Shown: positions 7,449-14,544 of the stretch, piece after piece
How positions within the stretch are numbered: the first letter of the stretch is position 1
How the letters are laid out: each line of letters opens with the position of its first letter
Source of the DNA: a virus
DNA length: 64,000 bases
Virus record (IMG/VR): IMGVR_UViG_3300042904_000073
Location: 1-64,000 of that record
Direction: 5' to 3' (one strand)
The notes under the pieces: model-generated
Seen by the model: the letters and a program-made list of their open reading frames with translations, nothing else
Databases searched by the model: none
Told to the model about the DNA's origin: nothing
Translations under genes and position numbers: made by a program

Positions 7449-9491
7449 ATGTACATCGGAAGCTGGAAAATAGGCGATGCGGTTACGTTCTACGCTAACA
7501 CCCACACGACTGCCGGGGTTGCTACTGACGCCGACAGTCTGCCCACGTACCGCGTCTACGAAGACGAGAGTGGCACGCCTTTGCTCACGGGCAGCATGGC
7601 GCTTCTCGACTCGGCTAACACGAACGGAAACTACTCGGAGCAGATCACGCTCGCTTCCGGCAGCGGCTTCGAGAAGGGGAAAAGCTACACCATTCGGATC
7701 GAAGCGACTGTGGGCGGAATCGGGCCTGGAGTGGTGTACCGTTATTTCCAGGTCGAAGCCGAGGTGGACTCCAACACCGTCTCTCCGAACGTCACCGTGG
7801 GCGGATACGCAGCCGGGCAAGACCCCGCTACCCTGATCGACTCTGGAAGCACCAAGTTGACCACGGTTGTGAACCAAACCGACACACTGGAAAGCTCGGT
7901 AGCGTCTATCGCGTCTGCGCTCCTGGGCCTACAGAGCGACGTTGACGCTATCGAGGCAGTGCTGGCCGCAATCAAGGGTGCGGGTTGGACGGATCAAACC
8001 CTGGTCGCGCTGAAGACAGCCATCGACTTGAAGCTGAATGCTTCCGATTACGTGGCTCCGAACAACGCGGGTATCACCACGATAATCAACGCGACCGACA
8101 CCCTAGAATCTGGCGTGGCAGCCATCGCTTCGGCTTTGCTTGATATGCAGGCTGACGTTGACGCGGTAATCGCAGCCATCGACGCCATCAAGGGGGCAGG
8201 CTGGACGAACCAGACGCTCGTTGCCCTGAAGGCAGCCCTGGACCTGAAGCTCAACGCCTCGGATTACGTGGAGCCCGACAATGACGGCATCGCGGATGCC
8301 GTAGCGCAGACGGATACCGTCGAGAGCGTTCTTACTACATTGGCAGCGGCGGTAAACTCCGTTCAGTCGGACACTGACGCCATCCAGGTAGTGCTGGCTG
8401 CCATCATGGGCGGCGGCTGGAGCAACCAGACCCTAGTTGCCGTTTACGCGCTGCTTCAAACGGTAGCCAGCCAGACTGACACCCTGGAAGCCGGTCTCGC
8501 CTCGGTTCAGGAAGACGTAGCCCTGATCCTGGACACGTTGGCGACCATCCAGGGGGTAGGCTGGTCCGGTCAAACCCTGGTCGCTATCCAGGCCGCGCTC
8601 GCGCTGAAGCTGAACACGTCGGCCTACGTGGCACCGGATAACGCTGGAATCGCAACCATCGAAAGCGCCGTAGCAGCCATCGCGTCCTCTCTGCTGGACG
8701 TGCAAGAAACTGGAGAGGCCACGGAAGCCGCTGTGGCGGCCGTCAGTGCTGTTCTGGAGGCGATTAAGGGTCCTGGGTGGTCCACGCAGACTCTCGTGGC
8801 TCTGAAGGCCGCTGTGGACCTGAAGCTGAACACCGAGGACTATACCGAGGCCCCCACGGTCGATCAGATCATGGACGCCATCGCGGCCCGGTTCGGGGAA
8901 GGCTCTTACGTCTTCGAGCCGTTGGGCGACAACGCCGTCACCATCCGAGTCCGCGACGACCTGACCAACCCGGTTTTCGGGGTCAAGGTCACCCTTCGGG
9001 CAGGCGGGTCCATCAAGGGTCAGAAGATTACGGGCGTAGACGGAACGGTGGTGTTCAATCTGTCGGCCGGTGACTTCACTGTGGACGCCAGTGTCGTCGG
9101 CTACAACGGGGTCGTCGGCCAGGAGTTCACGGTATCAGGCGACCAGACGGAAGACGTGACGCTTACCACGTTGACGATCAGCGAGCCGGTAATGCCCGGC
9201 GCGTGCGTGGTCTACGGCTACGTGTTTGACGGCGCTGGAAACCCCATCGAAGACGCCGAGGTGCGGGTCAAGCTGATCGACCAGCCCGACGTAAACGACG
9301 AGGTGCTGCTCTCACTAAAGGAGCAGACAGTCACGACAAATAGTGATGGACTGTTCGAGGTGAACGTCATTCGCAAGGACCAGTTCCGCAAGGGCTTTGG
9401 TCGCTACGAATACAACATCCCGGCCATCCCCATCGTCAAGCGGGCAAGCACGCCTAACGCTGACAGCTACCTCTTCAACAACCTGGTGTAA
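7449..9491 (+). CDS. Repeat-containing fibre-like protein with Ig/CnaB-like C-terminus
   Basis: The 680-residue protein has three parts. Residues 1-110 form a beta domain (IGSWKIGDAVTFYANTHT). Residues about 139-474 hold five imperfect repeats of about 70 residues, each with a heptad-like TDTLES...VDAI segment and the signature GWxxQTLVALKxAxDLKLN, suggesting a long coiled-coil stalk. The remainder contains two carboxypeptidase-regulatory or CnaB-like beta domains (FGVKVTLRAGG; VVYGYVFDGAGNPIEDAEV). It starts 11 bases after the beta-helix gene and probably forms an appendage with it. The position before the connector genes suggests a head or neck fibre. Confidence 0.6.
   Translation: MYIGSWKIGDAVTFYANTHTTAGVATDADSLPTYRVYEDESGTPLLTGSMALLDSANTNGNYSEQITLASGSGFEKGKSYTIRIEATVGGIGPGVVYRYFQVEAEVDSNTVSPNVTVGGYAAGQDPATLIDSGSTKLTTVVNQTDTLESSVASIASALLGLQSDVDAIEAVLAAIKGAGWTDQTLVALKTAIDLKLNASDYVAPNNAGITTIINATDTLESGVAAIASALLDMQADVDAVIAAIDAIKGAGWTNQTLVALKAALDLKLNASDYVEPDNDGIADAVAQTDTVESVLTTLAAAVNSVQSDTDAIQVVLAAIMGGGWSNQTLVAVYALLQTVASQTDTLEAGLASVQEDVALILDTLATIQGVGWSGQTLVAIQAALALKLNTSAYVAPDNAGIATIESAVAAIASSLLDVQETGEATEAAVAAVSAVLEAIKGPGWSTQTLVALKAAVDLKLNTEDYTEAPTVDQIMDAIAARFGEGSYVFEPLGDNAVTIRVRDDLTNPVFGVKVTLRAGGSIKGQKITGVDGTVVFNLSAGDFTVDASVVGYNGVVGQEFTVSGDQTEDVTLTTLTISEPVMPGACVVYGYVFDGAGNPIEDAEVRVKLIDQPDVNDEVLLSLKEQTVTTNSDGLFEVNVIRKDQFRKGFGRYEYNIPAIPIVKRASTPNADSYLFNNLV
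7863..8870 (+). repeat. Five coding repeats of about 70 codons
   Basis: Five imperfect tandem repeats within the fibre-like protein share TDTLES..VA.IASALL, VDAI..VLAAIKG, GW..QTLVALK and DLKLN..DYV. The third is shortened and lacks the DLKLN end. They look like a modular stalk expanded by duplication. Confidence 0.75.
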
Positions 9492-9495
9492 AGCT

Positions 9496-10452
9496 ATGGC
9501 CGATCCGCGCATTCTAACCTTCCAAGTGCCCAAGAGAACGGGCGTGACCAACTTCCAGATCGGCTTCAGTGACGACGGGGAGAATTGGGATACCGTCAAG
9601 GTCGAAGGAGTAACCGACCTTGACGTAGACCTGCTCGCCAGCGACTACACCTACGAACTGGACGGAGTGAACATCGAAGACGATGCTGACAACAACAGTC
9701 AATCGGCTTCGATTGCTCCGCAGTGGTATCGCGTCCGCGTCAAGATCGGCGGTAAATGGAAGCAGTGGGGCGAGCCCTTCGTTCACCCTTCACCGGAAGA
9801 CTTCGTGTCGGCGATGAAGCGCCAGCTAAAGGACCCTTCCCTGGAAGGCGGCACGGCTCTGCTAATCGACGCTGACTACCGGCTGCACGTCGCCAACGCA
9901 GTAGAGGCGTTCGAGAAGTACCACCCGGCAATCGCCGAGGAAGTGTTCGACATGGAAGCCTCGGTGACGGGCTATTCGCTGCCTTGGGAGTGGACCCAGA
10001 GCTTCAGCCATATCACCCAGGTCGAATATCCCGTAGGGTCTAGCCCTCGCCGGTTCCTTCCCGCTGACTACGTGATCTACGATCAGTCGGTAGGGCAGTG
10101 GCGCTGGCGCAGGATCGACCCTAGCCAGGGTGAGCAGGCACGCCTCTACTTCACAACCCGGCATAACCGCGACGGCAGCACTGTTCCGATGGCGAACTTC
10201 AACTCGGTTCTGATGTGGGCAACCGGGGACGCCGCGTCACAGCTACGCGCCAGCCGCAACCAGTTCGGGGACGTGTTCACCGGAGCCGATTTCGCGCAGA
10301 TCGACCCACGCATCCGGGAATGGGGCAAGATCGCCACCGACTTCAAGAAGCAGGCGGAAGCCATGTGGGGAGCAGGGGTGACCGGCGTACGCTCTAACAT
10401 CGCTCACTATGAAGACCACGGCCGGATTCCTGGCCGTGTCCTGGGGCCGTAA
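9496..10452 (+). CDS. Putative neck or head-tail connector protein
   Basis: The 318-residue protein starts at ATG 9496 just after the previous stop; the earlier in-frame start at 9397 would overlap the upstream gene by 95 bases. The N-terminal 100 residues look like a fibronectin-type beta domain (NFQIGFSDDGENWDTVKV). The C-terminal 200 residues are mixed alpha/beta with YRLHVANAVEAFEKYHP and FNSVLMWATGDAASQLRA, resembling head-tail adaptor proteins. The stop overlaps the next gene (TAATG), a typical connector-operon spacing. The fusion of an Ig-like domain to an adaptor is an inference. Confidence 0.5.
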   Translation: MADPRILTFQVPKRTGVTNFQIGFSDDGENWDTVKVEGVTDLDVDLLASDYTYELDGVNIEDDADNNSQSASIAPQWYRVRVKIGGKWKQWGEPFVHPSPEDFVSAMKRQLKDPSLEGGTALLIDADYRLHVANAVEAFEKYHPAIAEEVFDMEASVTGYSLPWEWTQSFSHITQVEYPVGSSPRRFLPADYVIYDQSVGQWRWRRIDPSQGEQARLYFTTRHNRDGSTVPMANFNSVLMWATGDAASQLRASRNQFGDVFTGADFAQIDPRIREWGKIATDFKKQAEAMWGAGVTGVRSNIAHYEDHGRIPGRVLGP

Positions 10453-10970
10453 TGCGGAATTCTGGCATCGAATCACTTCACGGGCCATACGGGCTGCTTC
10501 GGCGTTTATCTGACGACCAGATGAACGTCAGGCTTCGTGATGCCTGCGACGATACAGCCGCACTAATCCAGTCAAAGATCATCGACCTTGCCCCGGCTTC
10601 ATTCGCGCCAGGCATTGAAGCTCACGTTGAACAAGACGGTGAAGGGCGGTTCAAGATCGTTGCAACGGCAACCCATAGGCGAGCCAGTGGTTGGGACGAA
10701 TCAGGTCCAGTAGTTGACATTGCACCGTTTGTCAATGATGGAACTGGTATGTTCGGACCTAACCGCCGTATGATCCGACCGACGAACCGGAAGTGGATGT
10801 ACTTCTTCTGGGAGCGACCTGGCGGTGCCCGCGACTATCCAGGCTTCAAGTACGGCTTCAAGTTCATGAAAGAGAACCACGGTCAGAAGCCGCAGGGCTT
10901 CATGGAACGTGGCTGGCGGAACGCTATGCGGGTTGCCCGGCGCAGGTTTGGGCAGATGCTCAAGAAGTAG
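10452..10970 (+). CDS. Tail-completion / HK97 gp10-like protein (putative)
   Basis: A 172-residue basic protein whose ATG overlaps the preceding stop. Features are an N-terminal helix with Leu/Arg, a central PTNRKWMYFFWERPGG segment, and a C-terminal RGWRNAMRVARRRFGQML helix, the arrangement seen in HK97 gp10-family neck proteins. Position between a connector and the tail terminator candidate agrees. Base use is somewhat more AT-rich than in the genes around it. Confidence 0.55.
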   Translation: MRNSGIESLHGPYGLLRRLSDDQMNVRLRDACDDTAALIQSKIIDLAPASFAPGIEAHVEQDGEGRFKIVATATHRRASGWDESGPVVDIAPFVNDGTGMFGPNRRMIRPTNRKWMYFFWERPGGARDYPGFKYGFKFMKENHGQKPQGFMERGWRNAMRVARRRFGQMLKK

Positions 10971-10997
10971 GGCTGCGACTCCGACAAGCCCTATTGC

Positions 10998-11492
10998 ATG
11001 GCACGTCCCATTTCATACAACGAACTGATCGCCGCAATCAAGGCCGCAGCCGACGAAGTGTCTGGCCTGGGCTCGTTCGATCTGCTGCCTGGCGGGGCAT
11101 CCCCTTGGTCTCGAAATGGCGGCGTGCCTACATTTCACTGGTGGGCCGAGGTGATCCAGGCCAAGCAGCGGATCACGACCATTCCAGGCTCCGAGCGCAC
11201 TATGAGTGCCAGGAAGGAATACTCGGTCCTGGTCGAAGGCTGGTATCCGGTCGTAACCCCGAAGAACTCGCAGGCTACCTGGGACGCCGGTATTGACGCC
11301 TTGCTTACCAAGCTGGAGCGCAAACGCTTCCCGGCTCGCCCTATCCCGGTAATGTTCGAGCGAGGCCAATTGGTTGAGAACAGCCAGCAGATGAAGGCCA
11401 GCTTGCATCAAGGGGATACGACCATCCTTTGCCACCACTGCCGCTTCTTCCTGACCTACTCCCAGGAGTATGAGTTCACCACTGTTGACTAG
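10998..11492 (+). CDS. Putative tail terminator-like protein (copy 1)
   Basis: The 164-residue protein lies where tail terminators normally lie, between gp10-like and tail tube genes. It has an alpha-beta pattern: EYSVLVEGWYPVV, a helix, then CHHCRFFLTYS near the C-terminus. The same pattern (W-P strand, helix, ICHHARISF) recurs in the gene at 12325-12804, suggesting the two are distant paralogues. Function is inferred from position only. Confidence 0.5.
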   Translation: MARPISYNELIAAIKAAADEVSGLGSFDLLPGGASPWSRNGGVPTFHWWAEVIQAKQRITTIPGSERTMSARKEYSVLVEGWYPVVTPKNSQATWDAGIDALLTKLERKRFPARPIPVMFERGQLVENSQQMKASLHQGDTTILCHHCRFFLTYSQEYEFTTVD

Positions 11493-11500
11493 GAGAGTCA

Positions 11501-12034
11501 ATGACTACAGCAGAGCCTACCGCGTCACTCTCTCTTTCAGTGGCAGCGAACAACGCCTTTTCCGGCGACACAGAAGGCCAGCGGCAGGGTAGCCGCTCTT
11601 ACAGCCGCTCCTTCCAGTGCGACCCCGCCTTGCCCGAAATCATCGGCATGGGTGCATTCCTGTCGGCCGTGGAAGTCACCTGCGAGGCAGGGGAATGGCA
11701 CCTGGCCGACTTGACCGACCCATTCCAGGGAATGGGCGATTCTCTCTGGAATGACGACCAAACTCCGGTCGGCAAGTCCCTGAATATGCTGCTCGTGATT
11801 TCGGCCGACGACAACGAGGATTCGGTCACGATCCGGGTTCCCGCAGCAAATGGTTGCCCGATCCTAAAGGGGACCACGCCAGCATACGAGATTAAACCAG
11901 GAGGCGTCTTTCTCTTCCTGGACCCGACCGGCGAACTCGTGTCGGCCTTGGCGAGAGGGACCAACGACATTATCACCATCGAAATCTCTGGAGGCGCACC
12001 AGTCGTCTCCGTGCTGGCGATTGTAGGACCGTAA
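11501..12034 (+). CDS. Hypothetical structural protein
   Basis: A 177-residue product starting 8 bases after the previous stop, with AGGAGAG upstream of the ATG. It is acidic, beta-rich and soluble (VTIRVPAANGCPILKG, VFLFLDPTGELVSALA). It lies between two tail-terminator-like genes and ahead of the tail tube gene, so a tail or neck role is likely. No family is recognised. Confidence 0.65.
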   Translation: MTTAEPTASLSLSVAANNAFSGDTEGQRQGSRSYSRSFQCDPALPEIIGMGAFLSAVEVTCEAGEWHLADLTDPFQGMGDSLWNDDQTPVGKSLNMLLVISADDNEDSVTIRVPAANGCPILKGTTPAYEIKPGGVFLFLDPTGELVSALARGTNDIITIEISGGAPVVSVLAIVGP

Positions 12035-12036
12035 CT

Positions 12037-12312
12037 ATGGCAGACCAGAAGAAGCCCGACCCTTATGTCGCTGCGCAGGAGAAGCTGGACGCCGAGTCCG
12101 GCGAGCGCACCGTTTTTTACCATCCTGGCCGGAAGTGCAACTGCCTCTGCGCTGGCGATGGCGAAGTCCAGGAGCAGGGTGTCCCGAAAGGCTACGAACT
12201 CGACGTAGAGCGGTGGGAGAAGGACGGCAAGAAGGGCGCGGCGTTCCTGCGCAAGATCAAGCCGGTCGAGCCCACGGTGGAGACCCAGGACGGGACCGCT
12301 CCGAAGAAGTGA
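12037..12312 (+). CDS. Small hypothetical protein with Cys pair
   Basis: A 91-residue charged protein beginning 2 bases after the previous stop. It contains RKCNCLCAGDG near residue 35, a compact three-cysteine cluster that could bind a metal but has no second pair, and an otherwise Lys/Glu-rich sequence. Translational coupling within the connector operon is likely. Function unknown. Confidence 0.65.
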   Translation: MADQKKPDPYVAAQEKLDAESGERTVFYHPGRKCNCLCAGDGEVQEQGVPKGYELDVERWEKDGKKGAAFLRKIKPVEPTVETQDGTAPKK

Positions 12313-12324
12313 CGACGCTGCTAA

Positions 12325-12804
12325 ATGCTTCCGACCATCGAGACCATAATCCAGGGAACGGTAGACACTATTAGTGCGCTATCCGGCATCGGGCAAGTCG
12401 GCAAACAGCAAGGGGCGCAATCCCCTTGGGCCAAAGCTCCGGGTCAGAAGCAGTGCTTCTGGATTGTGACACACGAGCAGTCGCAGGCAAGTAGCGCAGG
12501 TGTCGGTGGCACCGTCAAAAACAAGAACGTTCGCATTCGCCGGATTGTGATTGACGCCTGGATGCCGTGGTCGGTAGGCATCAGAACCGGCGAGACGTTC
12601 CGAGACAAATTAAACGACGTTGAGTGGCAGTTAACGACAAACAAAGGCTTGGGAGTGTGCGCAAAGATGCTGTCTGTTCCTAACCTGGATTACAGCAAAG
12701 TTGAGCCATATTCAAGTCTCAATGTAAACGACGAACCACGCATCTGCCACCACGCACGAATTTCATTTGACGTGATTGCACATCACACCACGGAAGGGAG
12801 TTAG
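12325..12804 (+). CDS. Putative tail terminator-like protein (copy 2)
   Basis: A 159-residue protein immediately upstream of the tail tube gene. Strand-helix order and the C-terminal ICHHARISFDVIAHH resemble the 10998-11492 protein (ILCHHCRFFLTY), as does a central W-x-P strand. One of the two probably caps the tail tube; the other may be a duplicated neck or stopper component. Base use is more AT-rich than in the following tube gene. No clear Shine-Dalgarno is seen. Confidence 0.5.
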   Translation: MLPTIETIIQGTVDTISALSGIGQVGKQQGAQSPWAKAPGQKQCFWIVTHEQSQASSAGVGGTVKNKNVRIRRIVIDAWMPWSVGIRTGETFRDKLNDVEWQLTTNKGLGVCAKMLSVPNLDYSKVEPYSSLNVNDEPRICHHARISFDVIAHHTTEGS

Positions 12805-12806
12805 CC

Positions 12807-13664
12807 ATGCGCTCACTACACGCATCCGAGGGAGTCCTGCTCTACTCCCTTCAGTCGGTTTTCGCAACGGCGGTAGCCCCCGCTGAAACGCTCGGCATCG
12901 CGGAATACAACGCGACCGACGACGGGGACTTCCGGCAGTTCTTCACGGTCGGCAAGAAGAACCTGCACAAGAACAAGGCAGGCAACGCGAAGGTGGACTG
13001 GCAGGTTCGCTTGAACGGCCTCGGGAGCCCCGATCTGCTGGCGCTCGGCGTCCGCACTTCCGGCCAGGTGCCGTGGATTACCTGGGGCTTCGGTTCCGAT
13101 GCCGTGGACGCCTCGCCGGAAGCCTGGCAGGTTCAGGACAGCAAGTGCGACACGCTGGAATGCTCGCTCGACGGTGGCGGCATCCTGACGGCCAGCCTCC
13201 AGGGCATCGGCGGGCAGAAGTCCACGCTGACGACCCTGACGGCCGATCCGGGTGACGACAATCCGTTCTTCAGCTACGAAGCCATCTGCACCCTGGCGGG
13301 CAGCGCGTTCGAGTTGAAGGGCTTCCGGTTCACCGTCAACCACAACCTGACGCCGGAGTACGTGATCCGGGGCACGTCCGTCTCTTCGGCTCGCCGCCGA
13401 CTGTGGGACTACCTGACGGAAGGCAACGAGGAAATCAGCGGCTCGGTGATCCTGGCCCGCAAGTACTCGAAGGACTTCCAGGCGCTCTGCCCGGCCGCTG
13501 ACGGCGACCTGGTGCTGACGCTCACCGAGGCGTGCGATGCCCTGAACACGTTCGCCATCACGCTCGAAGACGTGGAGTTCTTGAGCCAGGCGCGGAACAT
13601 GCCCGCCGATGGCTACGGGACGTTCGAGCTTCCCTTCAACGCCAAGGGATGGTCGGTAGCGTAA
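12807..13664 (+). CDS. Major tail (tube) protein
   Basis: The 285-residue protein is beta-rich, begins MRSLHASEGVLLYSLQSVF and contains NHNLTPEYVIRG and AITLEDVEF, in keeping with siphophage tail tube proteins of similar size. Upstream GAAGGGAG precedes the ATG at 12807. The strong, high-GC codon bias and the terminator directly downstream suit a highly expressed tube subunit. The frameshifted chaperone and tape measure genes follow, the conserved order for tail tube genes. Confidence 0.7.
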   Translation: MRSLHASEGVLLYSLQSVFATAVAPAETLGIAEYNATDDGDFRQFFTVGKKNLHKNKAGNAKVDWQVRLNGLGSPDLLALGVRTSGQVPWITWGFGSDAVDASPEAWQVQDSKCDTLECSLDGGGILTASLQGIGGQKSTLTTLTADPGDDNPFFSYEAICTLAGSAFELKGFRFTVNHNLTPEYVIRGTSVSSARRRLWDYLTEGNEEISGSVILARKYSKDFQALCPAADGDLVLTLTEACDALNTFAITLEDVEFLSQARNMPADGYGTFELPFNAKGWSVA

Positions 13665-13731
13665 GCTACTGAACAAAGTGAAACAAGATACAGTTGGCGC
13701 GGTATAAACTACCGAACCGGCTGAATTGACT

Positions 13732-13766
13732 GGCCGGGGGTCCTAGTGACCCTCGGCCGCTTTTTC
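13732..13766 (+). terminator. Terminator after tail tube gene
   Basis: An 11-bp stem (13732-13742 with 13748-13758, one G-U pair) and a 5-base loop are followed by GCTTTTTCG. It probably lets the tube gene be expressed above the downstream tail genes. Confidence 0.85.
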
Positions 13767-13780
13767 GAGGAGTGAGCCCC

Positions 13781-14278
13781 GTGCCCGAAAAGACCGAAGG
13801 AATGACACAGGAAGAACTGGAAGCGCAGATCGCCGAGGACTTCGATCCCGGCCTCTCCGGTTCCAGCGTTGCCGCGCTGTTCTCCGCGCACCTGGACGCC
13901 GAGGAAATCCCTTTCACCATCGGCGAGTGCAAGCAAGAGTCCTCGGCTACGCTTCGACCGATGGACGCCGACAAGCTGTCCCGCTACCGCGATAGCGTCA
14001 GCCGCTTCTCCACCGTGGAAGGGCAGGAGACGAAGTTCTACTTCGAGCCCGCCACGGCCGAGTCCGAGGTGGCGCTGCTGCTCGGCACCGTCGAAGCCAT
14101 GACCATCTTCTGGGACAAGCCCGTGGTCGGTGGCGGCACGACCGTGGAGCAGATTCCCTTCCCGAAGCCCGGCCCAGGCCGCATCCTGTTCTTCCAGCGG
14201 ATGCACCCTGACCTGCGGAAGAAGCTGGTCCACGAGTGCAAGCGCGTCAACGGGCTGCACCCCGCAGTCCCAAAGTAG
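13781..14278 (+). CDS. Tail assembly chaperone (first frame)
   Basis: A 165-residue acidic protein between the tube and tape measure genes. The GTG at 13781 is chosen because GAGGAG (13767-13772) lies 8 bases before it; a GTG at 13772 would overlap that site. It ends AVPK at a slippery heptamer C-CCA-AAG directly before the TAG. Such proteins bind the tape measure protein and are not kept in the virion. The frameshift product is described in the next entries. Confidence 0.75.
   Translation: MPEKTEGMTQEELEAQIAEDFDPGLSGSSVAALFSAHLDAEEIPFTIGECKQESSATLRPMDADKLSRYRDSVSRFSTVEGQETKFYFEPATAESEVALLLGTVEAMTIFWDKPVVGGGTTVEQIPFPKPGPGRILFFQRMHPDLRKKLVHECKRVNGLHPAVPK
14269..14278 (+). promoter_or_regulatory. 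Programmed -1 ribosomal frameshift site
   Basis: The heptamer CCCAAAG (14269-14275) is in the exact X-XXY-YYZ zero-frame register (gtC-CCA-AAG) and is followed at once by the zero-frame stop TAG. A -1 slip continues through GTA GGG CCT into a frame open to 14541. This matches the conserved tail-chaperone frameshift mechanism. Confidence 0.8.
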
Positions 14279-14541
14279 GGCCTCGATGGTGTAAGCGGGT
14301 AGAAAACTTCCTCGACGCTCTTGCCGATAGTTACTATAGAGCCCGGCTTGGCGCGAGGAAGGAACCGCTCGGTTTTCTCCAGCTTTACATCATCGAGCTT
14401 TACAACGCTTACGAGCATCACAACATTCTGCCTACCAACCAGAATGCCGGATACGGCGGGCAGAATCCACGGTTGATGGAAGCGTTTGGAAGGCTACGCG
14501 CCAAAGACGCTGAAATCAGGAAGCAATCAGAAGGCGGATAA
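14275..14541 (+). CDS. Tail assembly chaperone, -1 frameshift extension
   Basis: After a -1 slip the chaperone gains about 88 residues (VGPRWCKRVENFLDAL onward), giving a product of about 253 residues. The extension is basic and helical, as expected for the tape-measure-binding part of such proteins. A GTG at 14236 could start an independent protein, but no ribosome binding site precedes it, so frameshifting is the better reading. The tape measure gene starts 3 bases after its stop. Confidence 0.75.
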   Translation, partial: VGPRWCKRVENFLDALADSYYRARLGARKEPLGFLQLYIIELYNAYEHHNILPTNQNAGYGGQNPRLMEAFGRLRAKDAEIRKQSEGG

Positions 14542-14544
14542 ACC

